Shown: positions 19,326 to 30,700 of the stretch, in pieces
How positions within the stretch are numbered: the first letter of the stretch is position 1
Layout: every line of letters starts with the position of its first letter
DNA from: Mycosarcoma maydis
Lineage: Eukaryota; Basidiomycota; Ustilaginomycetes; Ustilaginales
Reading direction: 5' to 3'
DNA: 64,000 nt
Assembly: GCF_000328475.2 (NCBI RefSeq)
Contig: NC_026482.1
Coordinates: 124,001 to 188,000, forward strand
Translations under genes and position numbers: made by a program
Notes under the pieces: model-generated
The model's database searches: none
Told to the model about the DNA's origin: nothing
Seen by the model: only the letters and a program-made list of their open reading frames with translations

Positions 19326-20578
19326 AGCTGCTCTCCTGGAATTGATGTGGAGATCAGACAAGGATGAATGGTGTAGTTGAAAAAGGTGAAGGGGATGTGA
19401 TCACCGACGAGGACGAGAAGGATGGACAGGCCAAGCGGGAGAGAATGCCAAGCGGTCAGTATACTTGGATGCCAATCACGAATGAATGCTGGTCGCTGGC
19501 GATGGGCGCTTGTCGAGACGAAAGGTGCGAGCGCGATTAACAGTCGACTTGCCGTTGCAATGAGGAGGAGCGAGCAGAATCACTGCAGACATTCACGACC
19601 GTCTGCTGTCGCGCGGTGTGCGTGTGCTCGTCAGCCTCGACGAGCTTGTGTGGCAAACAGTCTTGGCAGGTTCACGATGGCCTTTCTCGCTTCTCGTTCC
19701 AGTGGTGAGTCGTCGGTAGCCGGCTACGCCAAAGTCTGCTCGTTTTTCCGGTGTTGATCTTGGTGTCGCAGTCACACTTGACAGTCATGGTGCTCAAGTC
19801 GGCAGATCAGATGGAAAAATCCTTTTTAATGCACGATGCTTCATGATTCACGATTCACGATTCACGATATACGATTGCTTGGACTTGTTCGTCGTTGAGG
19901 CTCACGACTTGATCATGTTGTTGCTCGGACAGGCAAACAACCGCCTCAGCATCAGAGATTAACTTCCTCCTACCTTTTTCTATTCAAATTTGATAAATTG
20001 TGAACAAGTTAGTTACCTCGCTGGTTGGTCTTCTGTTCTCTTTGTTTCTCATTTAGCCACGTTTGACCATTTACGATTCGTGATTCGTGTTTGGCTCTCT
20101 CACATGAATTCCAGAAATCAAATATGAAATAGGGTAAAGCACCCTCGTCACTCACGGCTCACACCTCACAGACTCATGACTGTTATTCGAACAGTCAACA
20201 TGCGTCAACATCCGATGCTCCAGCGTTCATGATTCGTGATTCGCGACGTTGCGTGATCATGAATCGTGAATTGGACCAACGCTATCGATCTGGAATGCAA
20301 CCATCTCATCTTGCAACCGCAACGATTGCCTTGACACCCTGCGTGACTCTAGCTGCAACGAGTCAAAGAGGGCACGAAACGTGCAGCTTCCTTCTTCCGG
20401 CTTGAGCGAGTGTTCCGTCTTGGCAGCTTCACGCTGAGTTCTGTGATTTTGACAGCAGATCGTCGCGCGGCGTCTCTCAGCAATCTGGAATACAGTAACG
20501 CTTTAAGTTAACTTACCTTCGTTCGTACACACACAACAGACGCGTGTCGCTTGTCCAAAAAAAAAACAGAAAAAAAAA

Positions 20579-20597
20579 ACACACACACACACACACA
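20579..20597. repeat. (CA)n microsatellite after poly-A
   Basis: About nine CA dinucleotides immediately following two A-rich runs. Simple sequence with no coding relevance. Confidence 0.85.
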
Positions 20598-21411
20598 TGA
20601 AACACTCGTGACTTTTGCCACAGTCGCAAAATTCGCACTCCGTCGCGCTCCCTCGCCGCAAATTTGCCAAGAACGTCGATCAGGCACAAGCAACGAATCA
20701 CTTGTCAATCACGGATCCACGGATCCACGGATCTTGCCATTTACGAATCTACAATGTGTCGTGGCTGCAAGGAGGCGACACTCGTACAGGTTGCATCTTG
20801 CTCTCCAACCAGCCGGCGTCTAGTTGTGTTTGGCATGCTCGCGTATCCGGCTTCAGCGTGGTATGCCCATTGTTAGTCATGGCTGGCCCGATTGATGAGC
20901 ATTTCCTCTCTCGTTTCAGAAGTCTCGTAGCTGGACGGCGCTCTCTCCTTGTCCAAGAAAGGCTTTGTCGACTCGTGACTTGCCTTATTCACCGTCAAAG
21001 GTGTTATCTGGCGCATCCTTCTTGCTGCTTGTCTCCTCTGCTCGGAATTTTGTAGCCCTGATTTGCCATTTCTTTTTTTTCTTCTTTTTCCTTCTTTATT
21101 CGTGATTCACGATTTCGTTGCGGTTCTGTTTCTCATCGCCTCAAGCTACGATCTTAGCTCACGACTGTCCATATCATACTGTTAGATCGAAGAAAGGGGC
21201 ACACTTCGACCCGCTGTTAGACCGAGCCAGCACGTGTGATGTTTCAAATATCAAAGAAAAAGGCGTGAGGACGCGCAGACCAACACTCACGACTCACGAC
21301 TCGTGACTATAATTTTCACAGCTTGTCGCTGCGTCACTCATGACTGCGTGTGAGACATGAGAGGTGCACAGCGAAGAGGTGACAGTCGTGAGGGTGAGAG
21401 TTGTGAGGGTT

Positions 21412-21456
21412 CAGCGGGTCCAGCGGGTCCAGCGGGTCCAGCGGGTCCAGCGGGTC
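21412..21456. repeat. 9-bp tandem repeat (CAGCGGGTC) x5
   Basis: Five perfect copies of CAGCGGGTC, about 250 bp upstream of the dyn1 start codon. They may lie in the promoter or 5' UTR. No known binding site is recognised. Confidence 0.85.
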
Positions 21457-21710
21457 CAGCTCAGTCACGAGTGCAACACCTTCGTGCTTGATTCACGATT
21501 ATGTGGATTCGAGCTTGTGCTTGGCCACAACCGCGAATCGCCTTCACCTTGATTTCTGTCTTTATCTTGACCTACGCTCTCGACCATCACCAAGTGTAGC
21601 CTGTCTCCTCTGGATCCACTCGAGGCATCTCCGCGTATGCTCCCGCCGCTCATCTAGGCCCATCTCGATCTTTTTTTCTCGTCTTGGCTAGCGAGGCCTC
21701 AACCATCCCC

Positions 21711-24700
21711 ATGGACGACGCGATACCGAGCGGCATCAATGGCCGCTCGGTCCTCGGCCCTCGTCAGGACAGCGATCAAGACATGCTCAACAAAGGCAAC
21801 ACCGACATCTCGCCCTCTTCCTCATCCACCCGCCTCCATGGCCTCTACGACACCTCGCGTCTCAAGTCCTACTTTCGTTCACTGCTTCCTCTTCTGCTCG
21901 ACTCGGATGCTGACCTCTTATCCAGCCTCCTTCTCGACACGCCGGAATGGAAAGAGCTAGCCTCGGCATTCGCTGGTGATCCCGCTATCACCACCGCTTA
22001 CGTTAACAAGATCCGTCGTCAAGACGTCTCCTCCGACGCGCCCGAACATGAACTTTTCGAGTATCACATGTCTGCACAGGCTTCCTACTCTTCGCTGCAC
22101 GTGTCTAGCATTGCCCTTGTCAAACGTGTCCCTGTGCTCGATCCCACTGTGCCCTTGCCACATCAACTTCACGTGCTTACCCTCTTCGGTCCAGCAGCCG
22201 CCTCTTCCGCTTCCGCTTCCGCTTCCACCGCCCCGGCAACGCCAGCCTCAACTGAAGCAGATACTCCTAGTCTGCATCCAACCAACAACGCTGTCGCCAA
22301 TCTCGACCATGCCGACACTTCATCGGCCGCTTCAGCTGTCCGTGAAAGTCCCTACGAAGCGCTGCACAGCGTCGTCCACAACGTCATGTCGCCCTGGTTT
22401 GACGCCTTTGTAGCCAGCAAAGCGCCCAAGGACAAGCCGCTCCTCTCGGGCGCAAAATCAAAGGACAGCGACGCAAAAATGGGCATTCCCATGGCAAAAC
22501 GCAAATTTGCCGAGCTCGAGCTCAGTCTGTTCCATCTGCAGCAGAACGTCGAGATCCCCGACATCATCCTCACCATTCACCCTGTCGTGCGTGCCGCCGT
22601 CGATCGATGCCATGCTGCCGCCACCCGCGTTAGGGTCGAGGCCGTCGAGCCCGCCTCTCTTCTCCAAGACTCGTCCTTCCTCAACAAGCTCCAGTCCGAC
22701 GTCAACTCGTGGGTCAAAGAGGTCCAGACCATCACCAAGCTTGACCGTAGCGTCGCTTCCGGCACCGCTTCTCAAGAGATCAATTTTTGGCTCTCCATGG
22801 AAAAGGCCCAAGAATCCATCGAGCAGCAGCTTCGCTCCGATCCCATCGTGCTCACTCTCGACATTCTCAAGCACGCAAAGCGCTTCCACGCCACCGTCTC
22901 GTTCCTCGCCGACACTGGCCTCAAGGACTGTGCCGAAAAAACGCACAACTACAACCTTTTGATGAAAGACTTTCCTATCAACGAGCTCCTCTCCGCTACC
23001 GATCTCGACAAGTGCGCAGACGCTCTCGGCGCCATCTTCAATCACCTCAACAAGAAGCTCCGCATCAGCCCCTACCCAGTCAAACGTGCGCTCCCCCTCG
23101 TGGAAGCCATCAGCAGAGATCTCAACGATACGCTTCTCAAGGTGCTTGCATCTCAACGCATCATGTGGCAAGACTTTTCGCGCTTCTGGGACACCGTATC
23201 TGCTGCCGCCGAGGTCTTTCATGTTTGGGACGAGCTCATGAAGGATTTTGTCAACATCGCCAGAGAGGTCACCCGCAAGCGCTCCGAAAAGTTCCTCCCC
23301 ATCAAGATTAACCCAGCCCACGCAAAGCTCCGCGAGCGTCTCAACTACATTGGCGCCTTCCGCAAGACGCATGAGCAGTTGCGCGCCATGGTCAGCTCCG
23401 GAAAAGGTCTCGCCATGTCTGGTGCTAACAACGCTGCAGCCGCTTCTTCCAACGACAGACACGTCGCTACCCAGAATCTCGCAGGCATCGAGATGAGCGA
23501 AGAGATCCGCGCCGCCTACGACCAGGTCAAGGTCATCGATGTGCTCGATGTCTCCAACGAGGGCACCGAGATCTGGACCACTGCTGAAGCCGCCTACAAC
23601 GAGCGCGTTGCGCGTGTCGAAAACAGCCTCATCGCGCGCTTGCGACACTTGCTCGGCCAGGCCAAGTCTGCTCGCGAGATGCTGCGCGTCCTCTCCCAAT
23701 TTAACAGCCTCTTTGTGCGTCCCAAGGTACGCGGCGCCGTCCAAGAATACCAGCAACAGCTGCTCAACAGCGTAAAGTCCGACATCAAGGCGTTGCACGA
23801 CAAGTTCAAGGCTCAATACCGTCCCTCGGAAGCCAACCACATGAGCCAACTCCGCGACGTTCCCGAAATTGCCGGCGCCATCATCTGGGCCCGCCAGATC
23901 GAGCGTCAGCTCAACGTCTACATGAAGCGCGTCGAGGATGTGCTCGGTAAGGGCTGGGAACTTTACGCAGAGGGTCAGAAGCTGCAGACCGAAAGCGAAA
24001 CCTTCCGTCGCAAGCTCGACACAAGGCCTCTCTTCGACAGCTGGCTGCACGACATCAATCGCAGAGACATGAGCATCGCCGGCCGCGTCTTTGACGTCAC
24101 CAAGAACCGCGCTGCCGGCAACGCGTTCCAGCTCAGCGTCAACTTTGACGGTCACACAATCTCACTCTTCAAAGAGGTACGCATCTTGATTTGGCTCAAC
24201 TTCCAAATCCCGCATGCAATCACCAACCTCGCCAAAGACGCCAAACGTGTCTACCCGCACGCCGTATCGCTCATGGAGACGGTCCGCACCTACAACCAGA
24301 CCTGCAGCCTGGTCCGTGCCAACCCCGAGATCACTTGCCTCATCGCTCAGGTCTACACCGATGCGCACCAACTCATCTCGCAAGGCATGACGTTGCGTTG
24401 GGAGCACTTTGCCAATATCTACGAGAGTTCTCGTGCAGCATCCTACCTGCCTGGTTCCAGTGGCGAGCCTGGCCGCGAGAATCGCCAGATTGCGTTTGTG
24501 CGTCAATTTGCCAGCGTTGTCAGCCTCTTCCAGGACAAGACGGCCGAGCTTATCGAGATTCAGCGCGACATGCACTCCACCATCGACGAGCTTGCAAAGT
24601 GCCAGTATCGCACCGACGCTTTTGCGCAACGACTCCAAAAGATCCAGGACACCATCGACAAGCTCAACCTCGAAGGCTATCCCAACCTCGAAGAGTGGGT

Positions 24701-27700
24701 GGGCAATCTCGACCGTCTTATTGAAGACGTGCTGCTGCGCAGGCTCAAGTCGGTCAGCATGGCATGGTGCCGCGCTTTTGTTCGACCCGGTTCGAGCCCG
24801 AGTGGTCCCAATGCTGGCTCGGTACGTGGCGATCGAGGACTCCAGAGCATCGCCAACGGCGCCACCGGCCCTGTAGATGGCCAAGCAGGTGCAGCACCCG
24901 ATCAGATCGTCTTGGAGCCCATCACCCATGAAGTGCGAATCCAAAATCAAGTCATCTTCCTCGACCCGCCCCTTGAGAACGCGCGAGCTTCGTGGTTCCG
25001 ACAGCTGCACGAGGTTCTTTCCGTGGTCTGCTGCCTCAACCGAGTTCAGAGCTCGCGCTACGAGATTGGTCTCCAGATGCGTGGCAAGCAGCAAACCACG
25101 CAGCAAGACTACGCTTCGCTACTCACCCGCTTCCAGGACGACTCACTCACACGACCTTTTGTCCTGATCGAGGCCAAACTGGCCGAGGTCGGAAGCTACG
25201 TGTCCAAATGGCTTCAGTTCCAGTCGCTCTGGGATCTCGAGTCCGAGCATGTCTTTGCACGCCTCGGCGATTCGCTCGCCAACTGGCAACAGCTCCTCGC
25301 CGAAATTCGTCGCACGCGTGCTACCTTCGACAATTCGGACACGCAGCGCTCGTTCGGCATCTGCGTCATCGACTATGATCAGGTGCAGAGCAAGGTCAAT
25401 GCCAAATACGATACCTGGCAGCGCGACATTCTCAATCGCTTTGGCACCAAGCTCGGGGCTGCCATGCGAGAGGTGCATGCTACCGTAGCCAAGGCGCGTG
25501 TCGAGCTCGAGCAGCACAGCATCGAGGGCAGCTCAACCGCACAGGCCGTCACTTTTATCACCTTTGTTCAGGACCTCAAACGCAAGACCAAGGTGTGGCA
25601 GCCCCAGATCGAGCTCTTTGGCACAGGCCAAAAGACGCTCGAGCGCCAGCGCTACATGTTCCCACAGGATTGGCTGTACGTCGACCAGGTTGATGGCGAG
25701 TGGAGTGCGTTCCAGGAGATTCTTGGCCGAAAGAATGCCAGCATCCAGGAACAGCTTGCCGGTCTGCAGATGAAGATCATTGCCGAAGACAAGATTGTCA
25801 GCGACAAGATGTCCACCGTCATCAGCGAGTGGGAGCAGCAGAAACCCATCCAAGGCACGCTCAAAGCCGACGGCGCTATGAACACCATCAATGTCTTTGA
25901 AACACGAGTCTCCAAGCTCGCCGAAGACCGTGCGCTGGTGGTGCGCGCAAAGGAGGCTCTCGACCTGGAGCATACGCAGGACGACCGCCTCGAACCCGTC
26001 TTTGAAGAGTTGCGCGACCTCAAGACGGTGTGGACCGCACTCTCCGGAACGTGGAGCCAGCTTGCCGAGATCCGAGACACAAATTGGAACAACGTTCAGC
26101 CGCGAAAGCTTCGACAGCAGCTCGATGCATTGCTCGCACAGACGCGGGACATGCCCAGCCGAATGCGCCAGTACGCCGCTTTCGAGTACGTCCAGGAGCA
26201 CGTGCGTGCTCTGCTTAAAAGCAATCCTGTCATCTCTGATCTCAAGTCCGAGGCGATGCGTGAGCGTCATTGGCGCTCGCTCTTTAAACAACTCAAGGTG
26301 CAGGAACACTACTCGGCCAGTAGCATGATGCTTGGCACCGTCTGGGATCTTGATTTGAAAAGGCATGATGCCATCGTCAAGGCGGTTGTCGCTCAGGCCC
26401 AGGGAGAGCTGGCGCTCGAAGAGTACCTCAAGCAAGTGCGTGAAGCGTGGACCAACTACACGCTCGATCTTGTCAACTACCAAAATAAGTGTAGGCTCAT
26501 CCGCGGCTGGGACAATCTCTTCCAGCTTGCCGGTGACAACCTCAACGCGCTGCGAGCTATGTCCATGAGCCCGCACTACAAGGTGTTCGAAGAGGAAGCC
26601 TCGCTCTGGGAAGACCGGCTGTCCAAAATCTCGGTCCTTTTTGATACCTGGATCGACGTCCAGCGACAGTGGGTTTATCTCGAGGGCATCTTCACCAGCA
26701 GTGCCGAGATCCGCCACATCCTGCCCGTCGAGAGTTCGCGTTTCCAGAACATCAACACCGAGTTCCTCACCGTGATGAAAAAGGTGTACAAGTCGCCCTT
26801 TGTGCTCGATGTGCTCAACATTCCTGGCGTGCAAAAGAGTCTCGAGCGTCTGGCTGACCTGCTCAGCAAGATTCAAAAGGCGCTTGGAGAGTATCTGGAA
26901 CGCGAACGTGCCAACTTTCCGCGCTTCTACTTTGTCGGTGACGAGGATCTCCTCGAAATCATCGGCAACTCCAAGGACACGGCGCGCATCCTCAAGCACC
27001 TCAAGAAAATGTTTGCCGGCATTGCTACGATCGAATTTGACGAGGAGGCAGGCAAGTTGATGGCCATGGTCAGTAGGGAAGGCGAGACCGTGCCCTTCCG
27101 CACGCCTATCTCGCTTAAGGACCATGCCAAGATCAACGACTGGCTTGCGAAAGTGGAGAGCGAGATGCGCATCTCGCTTGCCGAGCTTCTGTCGGAGGCT
27201 GCCGCTGAACTCGAGTCGTTCTATACTAGCATCGAGTTGCTGACGCTCGATTCCTTCCTTGCGTGGATCGCAAAGTATCCCGCGCAACTGGTGGTTCTGG
27301 CTGTGCAAGCTCGGTGGACCGCCATGGTGGACGAGGCCTTTGAGAGCGGCGCCGGTCTGCAGCATCCGCTCGACGTCGTGCTGCGTGGACTCGACCTGCT
27401 CGCCGACACGGTGCTGACCGATGTCGAGGCACTGCAGCGCCGCAAATGCGAGCACCTCATCACTGAGCTAGTCCATCAGAGGGATGTGATTCGTCTGTTG
27501 GTCTCGCAGCGTGTCGAGAGCGCTCGCGATTTCAACTGGCTCTCGCAGATGCGCTTCTACCTCAATCGTCAGATCGAAAAGCCGCTCGACAGGCTCACGG
27601 TTCAGATGGCCAACGCAACATTCCCTTACGGCTATGAGTACCTCGGCGTGCCTGACCGCCTCGTTCAGACGCCTCTGACCGACCGTTGCTACCTCACGCT

Positions 27701-30700
27701 CACACAGGCGCTCCACTACAAGCTTGGCGGTGCCCCGTTCGGTCCCGCAGGTACGGGTAAGACCGAGTCGGTCAAAGCGCTCGGCGTCCAGTTGGGAATG
27801 TTTGTAATTGTCTTTTGCTGTGACGAGACATTTGATTTCCAAGCTATGGGTCGTATCTTTGTCGGTCTCTGCCGAGTCGGCGCATGGGGATGCTTCGACG
27901 AGTTCAATCGACTCGAGGAGCGCATCCTGTCGGCTGTCTCACAGCAGATCCAAAGCATCCAGCAAGGTCTGGCCGACTCGACAAGCGGCAGCAATACTAG
28001 CGGCAAGGAGATCGAGTTACTGGGCAAGCGCGTCTCTCTCAACGAACGTGTCGGTATCTTTATCACCACCAATCCAACATACGCTGGTCGATCCAACTTG
28101 CCCGACAATTTGAAGAAGCTCTTCCGTAATATGGCCATGACGCATCCTGATCGCGAGCTTATCGCCCAGGTGATGCTCTTCTCGCAAGGTTTCCGCACCG
28201 CTGAGACGCTGGCGTCCAAGGTCGTGCCGTTCTTCAACCTCTGTCTCGAGCAGCTCAGCCCCCAGCCACATTACGATTTCGGATTGCGAGCGCTCAAGGC
28301 GGTGCTCGTCAGCGCTGGCCAGCTCAAGCGAGAGCATATGCTGAATGGTGGCGACCAAGCCGAAAGTGCGCATGCCGCCGTATCGATCGACGTGTCGGAG
28401 CAGGAGATCTTGATCCAGAGCGTCTCCGAAACGATCGTGCCTAAGCTGATTGCCGAAGATGTACCGCTGCTCAAGAGCCTGCTGTCAGATGTGTTTCCCG
28501 GCGTCGAGTACAAGCCGGTCAACCTCGATGTGCTCCGCAACCACATTGCTGCTGTGTGCGCCGAGCGACATCTGGTCGAGGGCGGTCTGTGGACCGAAAA
28601 AGTGCTGCAGTTGTATCAGATCCAAAAGATCTCGCACGGTCTCATGCTTGTCGGACCGTCAGGTACTGGTAAAACGCAGGCCTGGCAGGTGCTGTTGGCG
28701 GCACTGGAGCGAATGGAGGGACAAGAGAGCGTTTCATACGTCATCGACCCTAAAGCTGTGTCGAAGGAGAGTCTCTACGGTACGCTCGACCCTACCACTC
28801 GAGAGTGGAACGATGGTCTGTTCACTCAGGTGCTGCGCAAGATCATCGACAACGTCCGTGGCGAGAGTGCGAAGCGTCACTGGATCGTATTTGATGGTGA
28901 TGTGGATCCTGAGTGGGTCGAGAACCTCAACTCGGTGCTCGACGACAACAAGCTGCTAACACTGCCCAACGGTGAACGTCTCAATCTGCCGCCCAACGTG
29001 CGTGTCATGTTTGAGGTCGAATCGCTGCGCTATGCCACGCTGGCTACCGTGTCGCGTTGTGGTATGATCTGGTTTAGCGATGATATTGTGCGCCCATCGA
29101 TGGTGTACACGAGGTACTTGACGGGTCTGCGCTCGACGCCGATCGAGCTGGACGATGACGGGCTGGCCAGCGCTGTAGCGTCACACAGGGCTGTCGCTGC
29201 GGGTAACGCCGCTTCTGCCACGGGAACGAACGAGGTCAGTCCAGATCTGCAAGTGCAAAGAGCCGTAGCCGACGCGCTGGCGCCCTTCTTCGAGGACGAC
29301 GGTCTTGTCAACGGAGCTCTCGAATTTGCCAGGACGGTGCCGCACATTATGGACTTTACCGAGGCTCGCGCGTTGTCGACGCTATTTTCGTTGATCAACA
29401 AGACGGTGCGCAACATCCTGGATTACAACACACAGCATCCCGACTTCCCGCTCGGTCCTGAACCGATTGAAGCGTATGCGACGCGCCGATTGCTGCTGGC
29501 GCTTGTCTGGGCGTTTACGGGCGATGCTAAGCTCGATGTGCGTGCACAGATGGGCGAGTATCTTCGCAACCACACTGGTGTCGATCTGCCGGCTCTCGGA
29601 CCGGGATCTTCGCTGATTGACTACGACGTGAGCTTTGCAGGTCAGTCGGTGGAATGGTCTTCGTGGCTGTCCAAGGTGCCTACAATCGAGATTGACACAG
29701 CGGCGGTGTCAACAGCCGACGTTGTGGTGCCGACCATTGACACGGTGCGACACGAAGACGTGCTGTACTCGTGGCTGTCGGAGCACAAGCCGCTCATGCT
29801 TTGCGGGCCTCCAGGCTCTGGTAAGACGATGACACTGTTCTCGGCGCTACGCAAGCTGCCGGACATGGAAGTGGTGGGACTCAATTTTTCGTCTGCCACC
29901 ACACCCGAGTTGATCCTCAAGACATTCGAGCAGTACTGCGAGTACCGCAAGACGCCGAACGGGATTGTGCTGTCTCCGACGCAGATTGGTCGCTGGCTGG
30001 TATTGTTCTGCGACGAAATCAACCTGCCGGCTACGGACAAGTACGGGACTCAGCGGGTCATCTCGTTCCTGCGCCAGCTGGTGGAGAGCGGCGGGTTCTG
30101 GAGGATCAGCGACAAGGCGTGGGTCAAGCTGGAGCGCATCCAGTTTGTGGGTGCTTGCAATCCTCCCACGGATCCAGGGCGAGTGCCGCTCTCGCATCGA
30201 TTCCTGCGCCATGCGCCGCTGATCATGGTGGACTATCCCGGTGAGATCTCGCTGAATCAGATCTACGGTACGTTTAACCGCGCGCTGTTGAAGGTGACGC
30301 CGAATCTGCGCGGCTATGCGGAGGCGTTGACGGCGGCCATGGTGGATTTCTACTTGGCTTCGCAGCGGAGGTTTACGCCGGACATGCAGGCGCACTACAT
30401 CTACTCTCCGCGAGAACTGACGCGCTGGATGAGGGGTATATACGAGGCGATCAAGCCGTTGGAGAGCCTGAATGTGGAAGGACTGGTGCGCGTGTGGGCA
30501 CACGAAGGGCTTCGGCTGTTCCAGGATCGATTGGTGGGGACCGAAGAAAAGGCGTGGACGGATGCACAGATTGACGCGGTGGCAGCATCGCGCTTCCCGA
30601 CACTGGACATTGGGTCGGCACTGGCGCGACCGATATTGTTCAGCAATTGGTTGAGCAAGGAGTACCGGAGCGTGGATCGCGAGTCTGTGCGCGAGTATGC

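Larger units (their letters stand above)
19326..21710. other. 2.4-kb region upstream of dyn1, repeat-bearing
   Basis: Divergent between the secreted hydrolase-like gene and dyn1. No supported gene. It contains TTCGTGA/TCACGAA heptads (about 19840-19875, 20075-20090, 20225-20275), poly-A followed by a CA run (20555-20598), GTCGTGAG-type motifs (21285-21345) and a 9-bp tandem repeat (21412-21456). The final 150 bp are pyrimidine-rich and look like the dyn1 leader. Confidence 0.55.

Noticed and set aside
22458..24155. 565-residue antisense open frame opposite dyn1
   Set aside because: Shadow of the strongly biased dyn1 codons; no domain resemblance, and the sense strand encodes an unmistakable dynein tail. 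The 640-residue antisense frame at 25533-27455 is rejected for the same reason.
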